Virus record (IMG/VR): IMGVR_UViG_3300028840_001431
Location: 1-62,650 of that record
Reading direction: 5' to 3' (one strand)
DNA: 62,650 nucleotides
From: a virus
Every line of letters starts with the position of its first letter. Within the stretch, counting starts at the first letter, position 1. The translations under genes and the position numbers were made by a program. Shown here one piece after another: positions 39,601 to 44,682 of this stretch. The notes under the pieces were generated by a model. The model did not search any database. It had not been told where the DNA came from and worked only from the letters and a program-made list of their open reading frames with translations.

Positions 39601-40247
39601 AGGACGTTGTAACCTACGGGCTCCCCGGCTTGCTCGGTTGGGATCTTACGGGCTCCCTGAGCATTGAGGCTCCAAGTAACTGGAAAGACATTCTTGGGGT
39701 TCCTTATGCGGCTGTTACCGATACCATAAACATGGCTAAAAGCTTGGGATCAGGTCAAGCTTTCAGGGGCCTAGGAGAAAGCCCTTTCACTCCCTTAGTG
39801 GTTCGGAATATAATGAGAGGGATCGAACTTAGAACCGTTGGAGCCCGAACAAGGGGCGGGAGGGATATCAATGTTTACGGGGCCGAGGGGCCAAGAAAGA
39901 TAAGCCTTGGTGAAGCCATTGGGAAGGGGTTTGGGATTCAACCAGTATCATCAACGAAGGCATATGCTCAATATCAGGCCGTTCAGAAACTTGACACCTC
40001 TCTCAAAAATAGAACACGCTTATGGGCTGATAGATATACAAATGCTCTGAGAAGCAATGATCACCGAGAGATGAAGAAGATTATGAGTGAGGTAGGGGCA
40101 TGGAATGCCTCGGCTCGGAGAGATGGGAAATACCATCTGATCATTGATATCAAACGGTCAGTTGAGAACAGGCTGAAACCGGGGATATCCCGGCTGAGCA
40201 AAAAGGTCAGAAGCAGAGCATTAGAAATTTCAAAGACTTGGGATTAA
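24699..40247 (+). CDS. Giant polyvalent protein: LPD domains, two zincins, DNA-methylase-like and SNF2-like domains
   Basis: 5182 residues, about a quarter of the genome. Order: hydrophobic/glycine-rich N-terminus (to about 300, IGGPMGALFGGAAGGAAAL); long acidic linkers; LPD1-like segment (about 1390-1440, FGFTGIKWGNWVSGREQQ); zincin HEWAH at 1487-1491; N6-methylase-like fold (about 1965-2170, motif I LDFAMGKGSIFG, motif IV DMPH at 2068); SNF2-type ATPase (HEVGTGKT 2685, DEAH 2848, QRNGRG 3209); coiled coil; second zincin HEAWH at 3636-3640; an LPD domain with EIQSDW at 4047 and a RYAAENGYDKIAWTTGDQQ block; helical end. Polyvalent proteins of phages and plasmids are thought to enter the recipient with the DNA and protect it or modify the host. 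No signal peptide. Confidence 0.85.
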   Translation: MAYFTTKLSDIVPGIDDTNPTRHLVQPAQQPSASQQIESSLMSRNDREYLDQLRRAHVPKGRPHLMGAVKSTALEALGGLGGLLEIPGEVISPLKQAGENVRNFYSQIADEDPDVQEYTKSVIEGREPWVGEFAGSLGPTGMAALLHTVPLAGRALATAYFYKLNKEEAEQLALDKGADPQRALWTGRVAGAINSALDIWGLDRIFAASQPAKNIGRFLLNLGMAGVSEGATEGLQEVISDMSSEFAAKPPEQDFGEFISGMEQRLPTFYNRFKEAALIGGPMGALFGGAAGGAAALQRRGRAKEAERQRVQTEQEAQERAQEAAQDQKRTNIADAVQMALVAEPGGPRDFILKGALIPAMTEQTGPATPAQRRALPEPQRALPEPQRMLPHSTIPPIEAGPFPLVPTEPRRPTEAPTTVLPIGEEAVEAGPYPIVPTEGPRTDIGRAGLARRVQQVAGIGEPTGEVIEMAQPAEEEAFEPVEPTVEVGEAAEVPELTKEEVDLKEAFRKAQEKAAAAEPKPERERTRFDDIADELGITYDGPHQGLEQFTTDSGYTFSLPPGQVTITSVRKAMPEDERPDFVPGPEREGAEPLEFTEPKLPADVHGIVMADPVDPDRQVFYRREQAGFLPEYDTDDADAAELLGKRIALKRGVGRPHKYGNLIRILERKGIPYRLLGKDETEDFSDKRISGIGSIDYIQDEYAVKYQGINEDGTRRWTYEGQVEEIAGKEFTTKGLDEDEVAAEIGKLEDEYIAEQTEAEEALPPEEEVEVEEEPEGETPPKEPKPEPTAEAKPDKEATLKILRRRQEDWNKQALKYEGGKGIPVGAEGVQYRWASDAMIIMQKAVEAGKTIDEAATEAKATARGWIEKHNARRPKDINWKRWEGAADTYIDDAVREVKRLEPEAITEEPEEVTEEAPEVREVAPEDVVNDAMKRVQEAAENAGADYSNTPMIEKAKIADVLWANTILTEIEDAAGNEYFSDGHWAIKKDQKKAYTPLQKRADKVKSIQPYRGEMKVKLEDIISTENNLPLTYVGTTQEENADPQAWYVDGMGNLRAINENIGTFFKSRIGALNFRGDPAKDISFNMYAGDELVGVIMPMRAPFPVEEVQLPEGAEIEEPEIEKGEAAEGEKPKKKKRKGRWTDTGREIHGKRASKDKSERIEAINVELDSNIDEKADPEAFLKAINKLTNKSKILKLDLPEGATPGTLRFLKTFRNKINGFNRWAAKEYKNWQDSTDKGAILRHLEANPEYQVNVKNQASEYIATLELLEEAIEETSTVQEARDKLWELFVEDPAIDKMRKVYPSRFKFTPFGESIVGMFAQAFPGADQWTRSSRNAFKWTFGKHADSEMADEEGADRNQAFEHRPGRRFNFMDIEDDPNKYRNGKDVDPKTLEKVFGFTGIKWGNWVSGREQQHVANLFYDGFHELMKAIGGAPARAISVPATDPALAIGFGGWGRGGRTAAHYQPSDHFIHLTKTKGDGSVSHEWAHSWDKGSKIDMSNNKDESLRDIDPLKDIKIALRTKYNFEAIREEAYQLLKGLHHETRQSRKNRVDKAKAWLRSHWKQISEEETQFYRDAKKLDAGKDPYYRTEVEMFARAFESWIADKIGSDALFIVDPEFVSGSYIKDHFNWDVDAYPSGEERERLNSLFENLFRNITWDKNGIPTVGPDFVPLFINTQREVEAELEKFLEKLDEIYNAIYGGKPSNDGLYWYAYLDTSRAPGMQPSGMVAYDDKYKVAEQIEEHEERGGIGAIGYSGPLIADDVVEMGLVPINHDKNDDTLYLGGANGQTSENWTDGNGALGEVSSQDGKQFEEKGTIVTDPEGSGRSLGEGDDGLGINEGGESSDSGGTDESGADISAGGTRADPGNGPGADPARINEDYAIGPRDYIDADLDQVRTFTNAISAIRILKEVEEGRYPATEGEQRILQAFPGWQAIKAELDRYSYGAIQNRHDMISGMLSRSEMNSARKFKNDSHATPLPVIDAIWETLQRFGFTSGRILDFAMGKGSIFGAMPKSMRKTSVLTGIEPDQIQRRIAKKLYPNQYITDTRFEETPLANNYFDLVFTDMPHTANRLSKPDPEHNPLGWESDPHWLNKAINHTREGGLIVAIAETELMDAPNNADARKNIGDKVDFLGAIRLPKQLYGDMSKDVIFLRKKGGGGVEIKKKAWEKVNAGARIPVNEYFVENPQMVLGQLELDNDPISYRITKYALSQDKADNVEREINDLATTDLPINIYFEEIPGTEIDLLKTIPEPDFVKDGAFVIEGKKLYQSIGGKPVEVKDSPRIRGMVGMRGTIRGLLRSYAAGETKAKTEKWRKALNKQYDEFVKKFGFVNAVPNVKAFIQDPDAPLLLTLERWDHERQKSLGKTAIFEPGFFKPVTPPTSAKNSSEALNLSLAWKSRIDFPWMTRLSGVPRDQLISELKGKIYDDPEVGWVTADEYLSGNVKHKLRVAQKMAEVNKKQYGPNVRALKKVIPADLQSHEINVRLGAAWVPPKVIGEFMKDLTFEYNVKAEYSPVLGKWQIKFTGASKAAAKRNKDSAVRSTEATSEWGTSDVNFFDLLGYALNGGFPDVKRVAVDSKGMPHTDENGRKIMVPDVEATDAANYKLEQIKERFSQWVWEDQARLRNLTRIYNEKVNAYVKRVHKGDHLVFPGKVPNAIFDFMDHQKNAVWRFLQQGSVYFAHEVGTGKTFSIIGSVMEARRLGRAKKPIVAVQNATFDQYKRDWATAYPAANVLFAKIPKKEGPERSAILKKISSGDYDAIVVNHHSLSFLEVSPTAQIEQLRKEQAELNESLGILSLQGAGEETIRKISGAVARLEDRIESLSGAPTTNEVYFDNIGADMIVVDEAHSFKNLDIKTSYGNVKGIDSAGAPWSMNLYRKIQYIRNRYGKNIILASGTPLTNSVGELYTIARYVQPDMLAAHHLQGFDAWANTFGLISNESELTPTGTGYVNSTRFKSFVNIPELVNIFQQNVDLIRVTESKKEAQEKDEFIWIPRPKIKGGKPQTIIVPQSDHVKEFQRELVHRALALKNDRQAQWDGKQDAMTRMIKEGRTMAIDARLHDPKLSDQPDTKLNYAVKEIKRIYDKKHKAHDWDQGGKEYTEDKGVVLVFLDIGTPGGALEKRTKFSPYGDMKKKLIKAGIPEKEIAFIHDVPDKEGRRRLMGQVKEGKIRVLMGSTNKMGIGVNVQTRVAGILHVDVDWNYANYEQRNGRGLRYGNNIDEIEIINIGTAGTVDAFMWEVVARKAHVLGQVLSMNPNLREVEDISQDASNAYEYVSHLVDDKLAKKKVELDREVRILRNARSSHQAGTNRARFRAATIPEEIAANEANVEALNEQLEKHKNITHVQIGDEPFSLKKKGPEITKRIKEKWDKTSKATKEKLKKDPTLKASVALLGGEVKDTQGDGKSFVGNDIKIVIQWGPVTKKWLMRLDGEGVSSIMDDLGKSVSRLISRIKAPIQSEIDSLNENTQKLNDELPKIAARIDAPFEKEEEFRVKDAERRDLEKQLLDKQRKMEREFAEQQKKKGKEPTHLAVDEAPYTFSKRQMISAKRVAKLIPKWLRSAGLPKEVIDKINVKLQPFVDLTDLDIEQTLTSYGEMGVPVTNILGATTFNEYKAIMQLSLAMQNQAKLEETVIHEAWHIIKGWLMPKADIDAIGKHYRNEEEEARAFARFVLRYRNRLKGVPSPIRRIFMKIKRALQLIGNGLRGRGFTRPEDFFGTAMVGAYSRPHYVRGRTADFGGTTIALAGEPNPVPWASHQLIYAVRNNYDKMPRKVQSLKNWVRKQAKPSEIEWLDVDAIIDEVQKDGKVQPESLLMGLARNQVHLQEVLKTSPLDATEDPWKGEDIYYDEDGNVAGHPKVYEPWWLDYWARDVDELRKEVESNPNHELHFTAAIDPDMSWEEFKAFKRAADRPPILNTPNRYQANTSIGTIDANPVVEVKDGKAYVKKYEYFVEGSKVFESPDPRFKEIEINIKDIYEQRADRERPEITQYHGYTIPGGEGYRELLFIYDRDGAKWEHPHWSKENVLGWVRFDERVDKDGKKLLFIEEIQSDWLQRAKKVGFDEDDFEAAAGQRLEEIPKAPFLKNWHEVFFKRMLRYAAENGYDKIAWTTGDQQIARYPGVGKPEGLKVFYDERIPGFAKRYTKRWGAKYGKGSIVESNVEINVMPTSKYDKINKTAMAKFYPDDKWMVTIRNKGNKGTGNEERKFPTEEQARNYAKRKEDSLGANIGEVHHVSITPEMRESVMFKGQTWFNVDATREANEAIRGLNEVDPMTTIKDGYKGLFQSIDDRFGKGYTDNDMKVLRKILGLPYFVGKKFKSTEELVDTEIKAHERRAKELFDDYEGGLGQVQEEIPKDKQALADLKELIWGWNGKRMPRSHVPTNAINVPSEPREDLTVNENHYSEVRNYLVKHEGFRPDVVEAFLTIRRTLDRKLVDIDKTMRVESLDPDLIAEYRAQIGRIDNYFPMRRTGDSYVQIINELEEDPEKRVVYREHYNSLNRFKNSGKKVRARAEQWLQNAIADGIVDGRPQDFDISLGKVTSLPDEVFFQIPVEGMQKVAEEAGRRLERSRVKREAERLMRLAKKEGKELTEEQAYKKASNILRADMEKALSKAIAEVLKSRGWARHAIRRRGVPGHETEDIFGILHDYLAGYAGFKAKIWRARRHHETLSKIPAKIRPKEYEFNSKYVRDVLANQGKTDRIIDGLRSVFFVKYLGFVPKSGLINLTQNVVVAAPILSQYTKNPHRKLARAMKDARQALTTVEAWKGKTPKYASLTEEELEAVKALHEEGAVMDMMLRELKGSLPGSGWGKYWRKVVDKSGIFMQMAEKFNRVSTGLAAFRIAKNELGMGQAEAVEWAKKRIYDSHFLYGSANLPEWARGGDWQKYVRSAYTFRSFTHNYLSLMHHLLSQQTPETRRAFALSMRNLFIVGGLTSMPFFKLFADMLYSLLDWDEDDIFTDIRQGLPYDWTKDVVTYGLPGLLGWDLTGSLSIEAPSNWKDILGVPYAAVTDTINMAKSLGSGQAFRGLGESPFTPLVVRNIMRGIELRTVGARTRGGRDINVYGAEGPRKISLGEAIGKGFGIQPVSSTKAYAQYQAVQKLDTSLKNRTRLWADRYTNALRSNDHREMKKIMSEVGAWNASARRDGKYHLIIDIKRSVENRLKPGISRLSKKVRSRALEISKTWD

Positions 40248-40260
40248 GAGGAGAGAGAAA

Positions 40261-41094
40261 ATGGGAAAACGAATCTTGATGCTTTTGGTGGTTTTTGCGT
40301 TTACCCTTTTGAACGGGGACGCATTTGCTAAGGTGAGAACCTATGAGATGTTTCTGAATACGGGAATCATCCAAGGGGAAGGAGAACCATTCAACGTTGA
40401 TGCCGGAACAACTGTGACAGGCGTAACCAATGTCATTGTTGGTGGTTCTGGCATGAATCGTCAAGCGGGCTCCAAAACCATTCCATGGGAAGATGACGCC
40501 GGAAAGGTTTGGGTGGTCGAGCTTGCCTCAGCCGTTGTGAGTGAACATGCTCAAGGCCAAGGGGGTGATAATTCAGGTACGACCTTCAGCCTTTGGGCTC
40601 TTGGTGCGATCAACGGGAACTTTGACGCGGCTCGGCGGCAATACCTGTTTTTTGAGCAGGACCTAGGAGCAACTTCCCCTTATGTTACATCTTGGGAGCC
40701 GATACCGGGATGTGATTATCAATTTCGGTTTGAATCCGTTGGAGTAACAGACTTTGATAGGGCAAAGTTTGTGCTCAAGACAGGATTCCCCGCAAATTTC
40801 AAGCTTAGCGGGGCCTTTGTTCTGGATGAGTCTCAATATGTAATCAATGCTAATTCGGGAGTTAGTACCCTGACCATACCTGATGGGGCGTGGAAGATGT
40901 TCATTGGAGTGAAGGGGAACGATGTAGCTTGGTCCCTTGATCCTGATGAAAATGTCATCACATCAAGCGGTATGGTTTTGAATGATGGAGATTATTTGAC
41001 TCTCGATGATTATAACCAAATTAACAACTTTTCATTCGCCTTAGAGGATGGCGGCTCGGGTGCTACCGTTTGGGCGGTTGCCTTGAGTAAGTAG
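40261..41094 (+). CDS. Sec-exported beta-rich protein, possible fibre or spike
   Basis: 277 residues. AAGAGGAGAG precedes the ATG. MGKRILMLLVVFAFTLLNGD then AFA-K is a clear signal peptide. The mature part alternates strands and turns (AGTTVTGVTNVIVGGSG, FEQDLGATSPYVTSWEPIPG, SGVSTLTIPDGAWKMFIGVKG) like phage fibre or spike domains. It lies after the ejected-protein block, where fibres are commonly encoded, and before a LamG-type protein with its own signal. Confidence 0.6.
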   Translation: MGKRILMLLVVFAFTLLNGDAFAKVRTYEMFLNTGIIQGEGEPFNVDAGTTVTGVTNVIVGGSGMNRQAGSKTIPWEDDAGKVWVVELASAVVSEHAQGQGGDNSGTTFSLWALGAINGNFDAARRQYLFFEQDLGATSPYVTSWEPIPGCDYQFRFESVGVTDFDRAKFVLKTGFPANFKLSGAFVLDESQYVINANSGVSTLTIPDGAWKMFIGVKGNDVAWSLDPDENVITSSGMVLNDGDYLTLDDYNQINNFSFALEDGGSGATVWAVALSK

Positions 41095-41107
41095 GAGGGT
41101 TCAACCT

Positions 41108-42013
41108 ATGAAAAAGCTTTTTGCTCTGACTTCAATTTTTCTTTCTCTTCTGTTTTGTGGTTTCGCGTTTGGGGCCGGGAACGTTGTCATTGAGGACCAA
41201 ACCCTCACGACCGATCAACTAACAGGCCCCGGCATGATCATGAATGATGTGACTCTCCATGCCGGAGAAATCATCATTTGGGATCAGGGGACTAGCACGA
41301 ACCCGGATGGCCCCGGTACGTGCTCGGCCCCGGAGCAACCCACTACAACGGTTCTTCTGCTCCATTTTGATTATGGGGAGCTTGAAGAGTCCGGGTCCAC
41401 CAATTTCGTTGATTGTAGCGGGTCAACCGATTCTCCTCATTCCATCTTTGCTGGTCCTCCCCCCGGAGTTCAAGGTGATATTCACATGAATTCAGGGGCA
41501 AAAAAGTTCGGAAGGTCCGGGGCTCGGCTTGATGGTACGGGGGATTATCTCGTTTGGGAATGCGTTGACGGTGATGACCTCGACCCCCGCAAGATGGAAT
41601 TTACCGTTGAGTTATTCATTAAGACCACCCAAAACGTTGGGTTTTCAGTCATCTTTGCTACGCAAGAAGCGGCTCCCGATTTCTGGTTTGGGATGAATGA
41701 TGGTAAGGCCGCTGTATATAACTCGGTCCATGGGATGAATACTTCGACCGGGGCCGATATTGCTAACGGTCAATGGAATCATATTCTATGGTCACGGGAC
41801 TCGACCAATACGATGAGAATCTTCGTGAATGGGTCCGTTGATCATACCGTCAACAACTGGACCGATGACATCTATGATGGGGATTCAAATAGAACCGTTG
41901 GATGGGACGGGGCAAACCCCGCGTTCAATGGTGACATGGATGAACTTCGGTTTCAGATCGGTGATGGGGTTGGTGTGAGCCAAGCATTCAATCCACCTGA
42001 AGAGCCATATTAA
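41108..42013 (+). CDS. Sec-exported LamG/concanavalin-A-like lectin-domain protein
   Basis: 301 residues. MKKLFALTSIFLSLLFCGFA then FG-A is a signal peptide. Residues 85-290 form a LamG-like jelly roll: VLLLHFDYGELEESG, RSGARLDGTGDYLVWE, FTVELFIKTTQN, NGQWNHILWSRDSTNTMRIF, FNGDMDELRFQIGDG. Such domains bind glycans and are common in receptor-binding tail fibres. A secreted version could be displayed on the cell surface or added to virions outside the cytoplasm. Confidence 0.7.
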   Translation: MKKLFALTSIFLSLLFCGFAFGAGNVVIEDQTLTTDQLTGPGMIMNDVTLHAGEIIIWDQGTSTNPDGPGTCSAPEQPTTTVLLLHFDYGELEESGSTNFVDCSGSTDSPHSIFAGPPPGVQGDIHMNSGAKKFGRSGARLDGTGDYLVWECVDGDDLDPRKMEFTVELFIKTTQNVGFSVIFATQEAAPDFWFGMNDGKAAVYNSVHGMNTSTGADIANGQWNHILWSRDSTNTMRIFVNGSVDHTVNNWTDDIYDGDSNRTVGWDGANPAFNGDMDELRFQIGDGVGVSQAFNPPEEPY

Positions 42014-42041
42014 ACCCTCTTAAATCCACGAAGGGAGGGTT
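42013..42041 (+). promoter_or_regulatory. Stem that could hide the ribosome site of gene 42045
   Basis: AACCCTC at 42013-42019 pairs with GAGGGTT at 42035-42041. The 3' arm contains the GGGAGGG ribosome-binding site of the next gene, so folding would limit its translation. Confidence 0.4.
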
Positions 42042-42044
42042 GTC

Positions 42045-42407
42045 ATGACCCCCGATAGCATATTTGTCATCATTAATGACTGGCTTTTACATTTGCTTGC
42101 CGGAGTTCTATTGTCGGCGTTTGCATATCTGATCGGAGTCAGGAAAGCAGAGAAAACGACCATGAGCAAAGCAGATTGTGAGATACTCCGCAAATCGAGT
42201 GATGAGTTGCATCAGAAAGACGATGTGATTCATGATCAAAAGCTTCAATTAATCCAGAACGATGTTCAAGCATTGTCTAGGAAAGTCGATGACATATGTA
42301 AGGGGTTAGCCTCTCTTCGTGGAACTGTTATTGATTACTTCGGAAGGCAGGGATATCAGGATAGGAGAAAGGCTCCCGGTGAGGTATGTGATCTTGACTC
42401 AGATTAA
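42045..42407 (+). CDS. Membrane-anchored coiled-coil protein
   Basis: 120 residues. A hydrophobic span at residues 6-30 (FVIINDWLLHLLAGVLLSAFAYLIG, interrupted here only by notation) is followed by a charged coiled coil (CEILRKSSDELHQKDDVIHD, LIQNDVQALSRKVDDICKG). This layout is common in phage lysis cassettes, as inner-membrane spanins or holin accessory proteins. The start follows GGGAGGG. Confidence 0.5.
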   Translation: MTPDSIFVIINDWLLHLLAGVLLSAFAYLIGVRKAEKTTMSKADCEILRKSSDELHQKDDVIHDQKLQLIQNDVQALSRKVDDICKGLASLRGTVIDYFGRQGYQDRRKAPGEVCDLDSD

Positions 42408-42452
42408 TAAATATGTTACCATAAATAAAAACTAAGATTGGAGGATCAAAAA

Positions 42453-42935
42453 ATGCTAGACAGATTGTTAAACAGCAAATGGTTTTTGAATGGAATCCTG
42501 TGCCTTTGCCTGACCATTATCCTCGTTTTCTATGGGTGCGGGACGATGCCCGTCAAGGCTCCCCCAATCCCCGAGGGGTGCGAAGATTCCCTATGGTATA
42601 AGCACTATGGGGAGTTCAAGGTTGGGAGCCTTCTGATCAAAGGCGGGATTAGCGAGTTCGTTGCCGCGTATCCTGAGCATCAGGAAGAGGTCATCTCTGG
42701 ACTGAAAGAAATAGAGAGGCTTCTCAAATCCCCCGCCGCAACATACGCAATGCTTGGAACGGCTATCCTTAATGATATTGAATGGCTTGCGGAAAAGGCG
42801 GGAGGAAAGAGGATTGTCCTTGCGGGTGAGATGGTCAGTCTTTTCGTTGAAAGCGATCTTACCATTAATCAGCTATGTGATGCACCCGCGTTCCTCAGTG
42901 AAGCAAGACAACTCATTTGGTATGCCGGGGGGTAA
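42453..42935 (+). CDS. Lipoprotein-like membrane or lysis protein
   Basis: 160 residues. I chose the ATG at 42453, nine bases after GGAGG; a TTG at 42438 is also in frame. A hydrophobic stretch (FLNGILCLCLTIILVFYGCG) contains FYGC, a weak lipobox with cysteine at about residue 29, then a proline-rich segment (TMPVKAPPIPEGC). This resembles Rz1-type outer-membrane lipoproteins but is longer. A helical C-terminal domain follows. It may be a spanin component or another envelope protein. Confidence 0.45.
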   Translation: MLDRLLNSKWFLNGILCLCLTIILVFYGCGTMPVKAPPIPEGCEDSLWYKHYGEFKVGSLLIKGGISEFVAAYPEHQEEVISGLKEIERLLKSPAATYAMLGTAILNDIEWLAEKAGGKRIVLAGEMVSLFVESDLTINQLCDAPAFLSEARQLIWYAGG

Positions 42936-42936
42936 A

Positions 42937-43251
42937 ATGCCGAGCTACCGAGACATCATATCAGGTGTTCTTGTCTTAGCCGTGGCCGCTATTTTTGCTC
43001 AGTCATTCGTCATCCTTCCGAACAAGATCAACGATGACAAGGAAAAGATAAAGGCGAAGGTTGAGGACAAGTATGCAAGTAAGGGAATGGTCCTCGGTAT
43101 TACGGGCAAGCATGAAGATAGAATCAGAGATCTTGAGGCTATTCCACGTTTGACAGAAAAACTTTGTGCTCAGATCGAATCCTTACAGAAGGACGTTGTT
43201 AGGCTGAGGACTCTTGTTGATCGGCTAGATCAAAAGATTGACCGCATGTAG
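42937..43251 (+). CDS. Spanin-like membrane coiled-coil protein
   Basis: 104 residues, starting one base after the previous stop, with GGGGGG upstream. One N-terminal membrane span (residues 7-27, ISGVLVLAVAAIFAQSFVIL) is followed by coiled coil (KEKIKAKVEDKYAS; EKLCAQIESLQKDVVRLRTL). An N-in anchor with a periplasmic coiled coil is the design of inner-membrane spanins. Assignment by layout only. Confidence 0.45.
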   Translation: MPSYRDIISGVLVLAVAAIFAQSFVILPNKINDDKEKIKAKVEDKYASKGMVLGITGKHEDRIRDLEAIPRLTEKLCAQIESLQKDVVRLRTLVDRLDQKIDRM

Positions 43252-43263
43252 GGGGGGGATAAG

Positions 43264-43560
43264 ATGGCAAACGGAATTGAGGTCATTCAAAACAAGTTCC
43301 TGAAGCTCGTGTGGATACTCACTAACCGCGATTGGACCAACGAGATGGTCATTATCGGGGTCATCGTTCTTGCATGTTGGGATCTCTCCAATGTTGGGAA
43401 AGACGGGACCGCGACTCTTGCTAATACGATTGGTGGGGGTTTGATCGGGTATCTTACGAGGGCCGTTCAGGATATGAAGGAAAGTGCAAAGATCCTTCAG
43501 TTTCCCGCCCCTACCCCGGAACCTAAGGAACCTGAGGCAAGGACGGGAACTGACAACTAA
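43264..43560 (+). CDS. Putative holin-like membrane protein
   Basis: 98 residues. Two hydrophobic segments, residues 28-44 (MVIIGVIVLACWDLSNV) and 51-67 (ATLANTIGGGLIGYLTR), and a charged proline-rich tail. Size, topology and neighbours fit a holin. No endolysin is recognisable nearby. Its end overlaps the end of the convergent minus-strand gene by four bases. Confidence 0.5.
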   Translation: MANGIEVIQNKFLKLVWILTNRDWTNEMVIIGVIVLACWDLSNVGKDGTATLANTIGGGLIGYLTRAVQDMKESAKILQFPAPTPEPKEPEARTGTDN

Positions 43561-44339
43561 TCCCCTACGGGATCATCTTCGTTCGTTGTTCCCTTGCTCT
43601 TCTTAGCTTTCTCTAAGCCCCAAAGAACATCGAGGACGGTTTTCCGGCCCGCGTCTTGGTCTGGAACGTCCTCGATTCCTTTATAACCAAATCCTTTGAT
43701 TATCTCATCGAATTCGTTCCCCAATAGCTTCTTGAGCCTTTCCCCTTCCGCAATGAATGCAAACCTGTCCTTCAGGGGATCAGGGGTTTCTTTCGGTTCC
43801 GGGCTCCCGCCGATGATACTGGCAAGGGATTTGATTTTTTCAACCGCTTTATCGTAATTATTGAAATAGAAATAATGACGGTTGACAAGATACCCGTGCA
43901 TAGCCGCGTAATCATCGAGCCTCAGTTTTTCTAGGGCCTCGGGATGAACGCTGAGCCATGCTTTAAGGGCCTCTTGAGATGCCGCGACGAAAAAGGTTCT
44001 AATGTCGTCCCTTCCTTTGCCGTTTGTGGGTTGCTGTCCTGTAGGACCCCTAGAACCTGAGGGTTGACCATCGGGAGGTGGCGAAGGGGAATCGTCGGAA
44101 ACCTTGATCTCATCAACCTCATAGTTCGTATATTCTCCATCCTGCTTCTCCTCATATTCAAGGAGGTCTATCTTCATCCCCTTGAATGGTTTGGGCCTTT
44201 TCTTCTTGGATGGGAAAACAGAGAACCACTTATCTGATTTGTCGGTTTTGAATTTCCAAAACTCCCAAGGCCCGTTTTGATTCTCCCCTTTTTTCTTGAG
44301 AGTCGCTTCTGTTACGACACTCCCGATTTCTCTAGGCAT
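43557..44339 (-). CDS. Hypothetical protein, possible OB-fold single-strand-binding role
   Basis: 260 residues. The first 85 residues (GPWEFWKFKTDKSDKWFSVF, PKPFKGMKIDLLEYEEKQDG, YTNYEVDEIKV) have the five-strand feel of an OB fold with many aromatics and lysines. A proline/glycine linker follows, then a helical C-terminal domain ending in acidic residues (TTNEDDPVGD), reminiscent of SSB tails. Being last in the replication/recombination operon supports DNA binding. No direct family match. Confidence 0.4.
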   Translation of the reverse strand: MPREIGSVVTEATLKKKGENQNGPWEFWKFKTDKSDKWFSVFPSKKKRPKPFKGMKIDLLEYEEKQDGEYTNYEVDEIKVSDDSPSPPPDGQPSGSRGPTGQQPTNGKGRDDIRTFFVAASQEALKAWLSVHPEALEKLRLDDYAAMHGYLVNRHYFYFNNYDKAVEKIKSLASIIGGSPEPKETPDPLKDRFAFIAEGERLKKLLGNEFDEIIKGFGYKGIEDVPDQDAGRKTVLDVLWGLEKAKKSKGTTNEDDPVGD

Positions 44340-44682
44340 AGAGCAACTCCTCGTAATTGACCTCTTTCCATATGCTCACCTTTCTACCGTTGCAACTTTT
44401 GAGGCAAGCATAGGGAACGTCACGATCATGGAAATGTTTGACCCAATTATATAGGTGAGGATCATTCGGAAGCAAGTCAGGAACAAAATCGTCAAGGTGA
44501 CGTTTTGGGTCCCTGAGAATGCTCATGATCTCACCTATCTTCCAATGGGGCTCAAGACTCGGATGGCCTGATCTGTGAATGCTACCATGGATAATGCGAT
44601 CAAACCGAAACCGGGACTCGTTATAAAGCCTCTTGTGTAATACCTTCGGTTGAACGATTTGAATGACGGTAGCCCTACCCAC
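44332..44682 (-). CDS. Hypothetical protein in the recombination operon
   Basis: 116 residues, overlapping both neighbours by 8 bases, so translationally coupled. Rich in histidine and arginine (RIIHGSIHRSGHPSLEPHWK, HLYNWVKHFHDRDVPYACL). No metal-binding spacing is certain and no family recognised. Confidence 0.5.
   Translation of the reverse strand: MGRATVIQIVQPKVLHKRLYNESRFRFDRIIHGSIHRSGHPSLEPHWKIGEIMSILRDPKRHLDDFVPDLLPNDPHLYNWVKHFHDRDVPYACLKSCNGRKVSIWKEVNYEELLYA

Noticed and set aside
24699-40247. Virion RNA polymerase as in N4
   Set aside because: The size and place invite the comparison, but no T7-like polymerase motifs are visible; the recognisable enzymes are SNF2-like, methylase-like and zincin domains.
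42453-43251. Classical Rz/Rz1 spanin pair
   Set aside because: The order and coiled coil are suggestive, but the lipobox (FYGC) is weak and the presumed lipoprotein is longer than Rz1; left as spanin-like.
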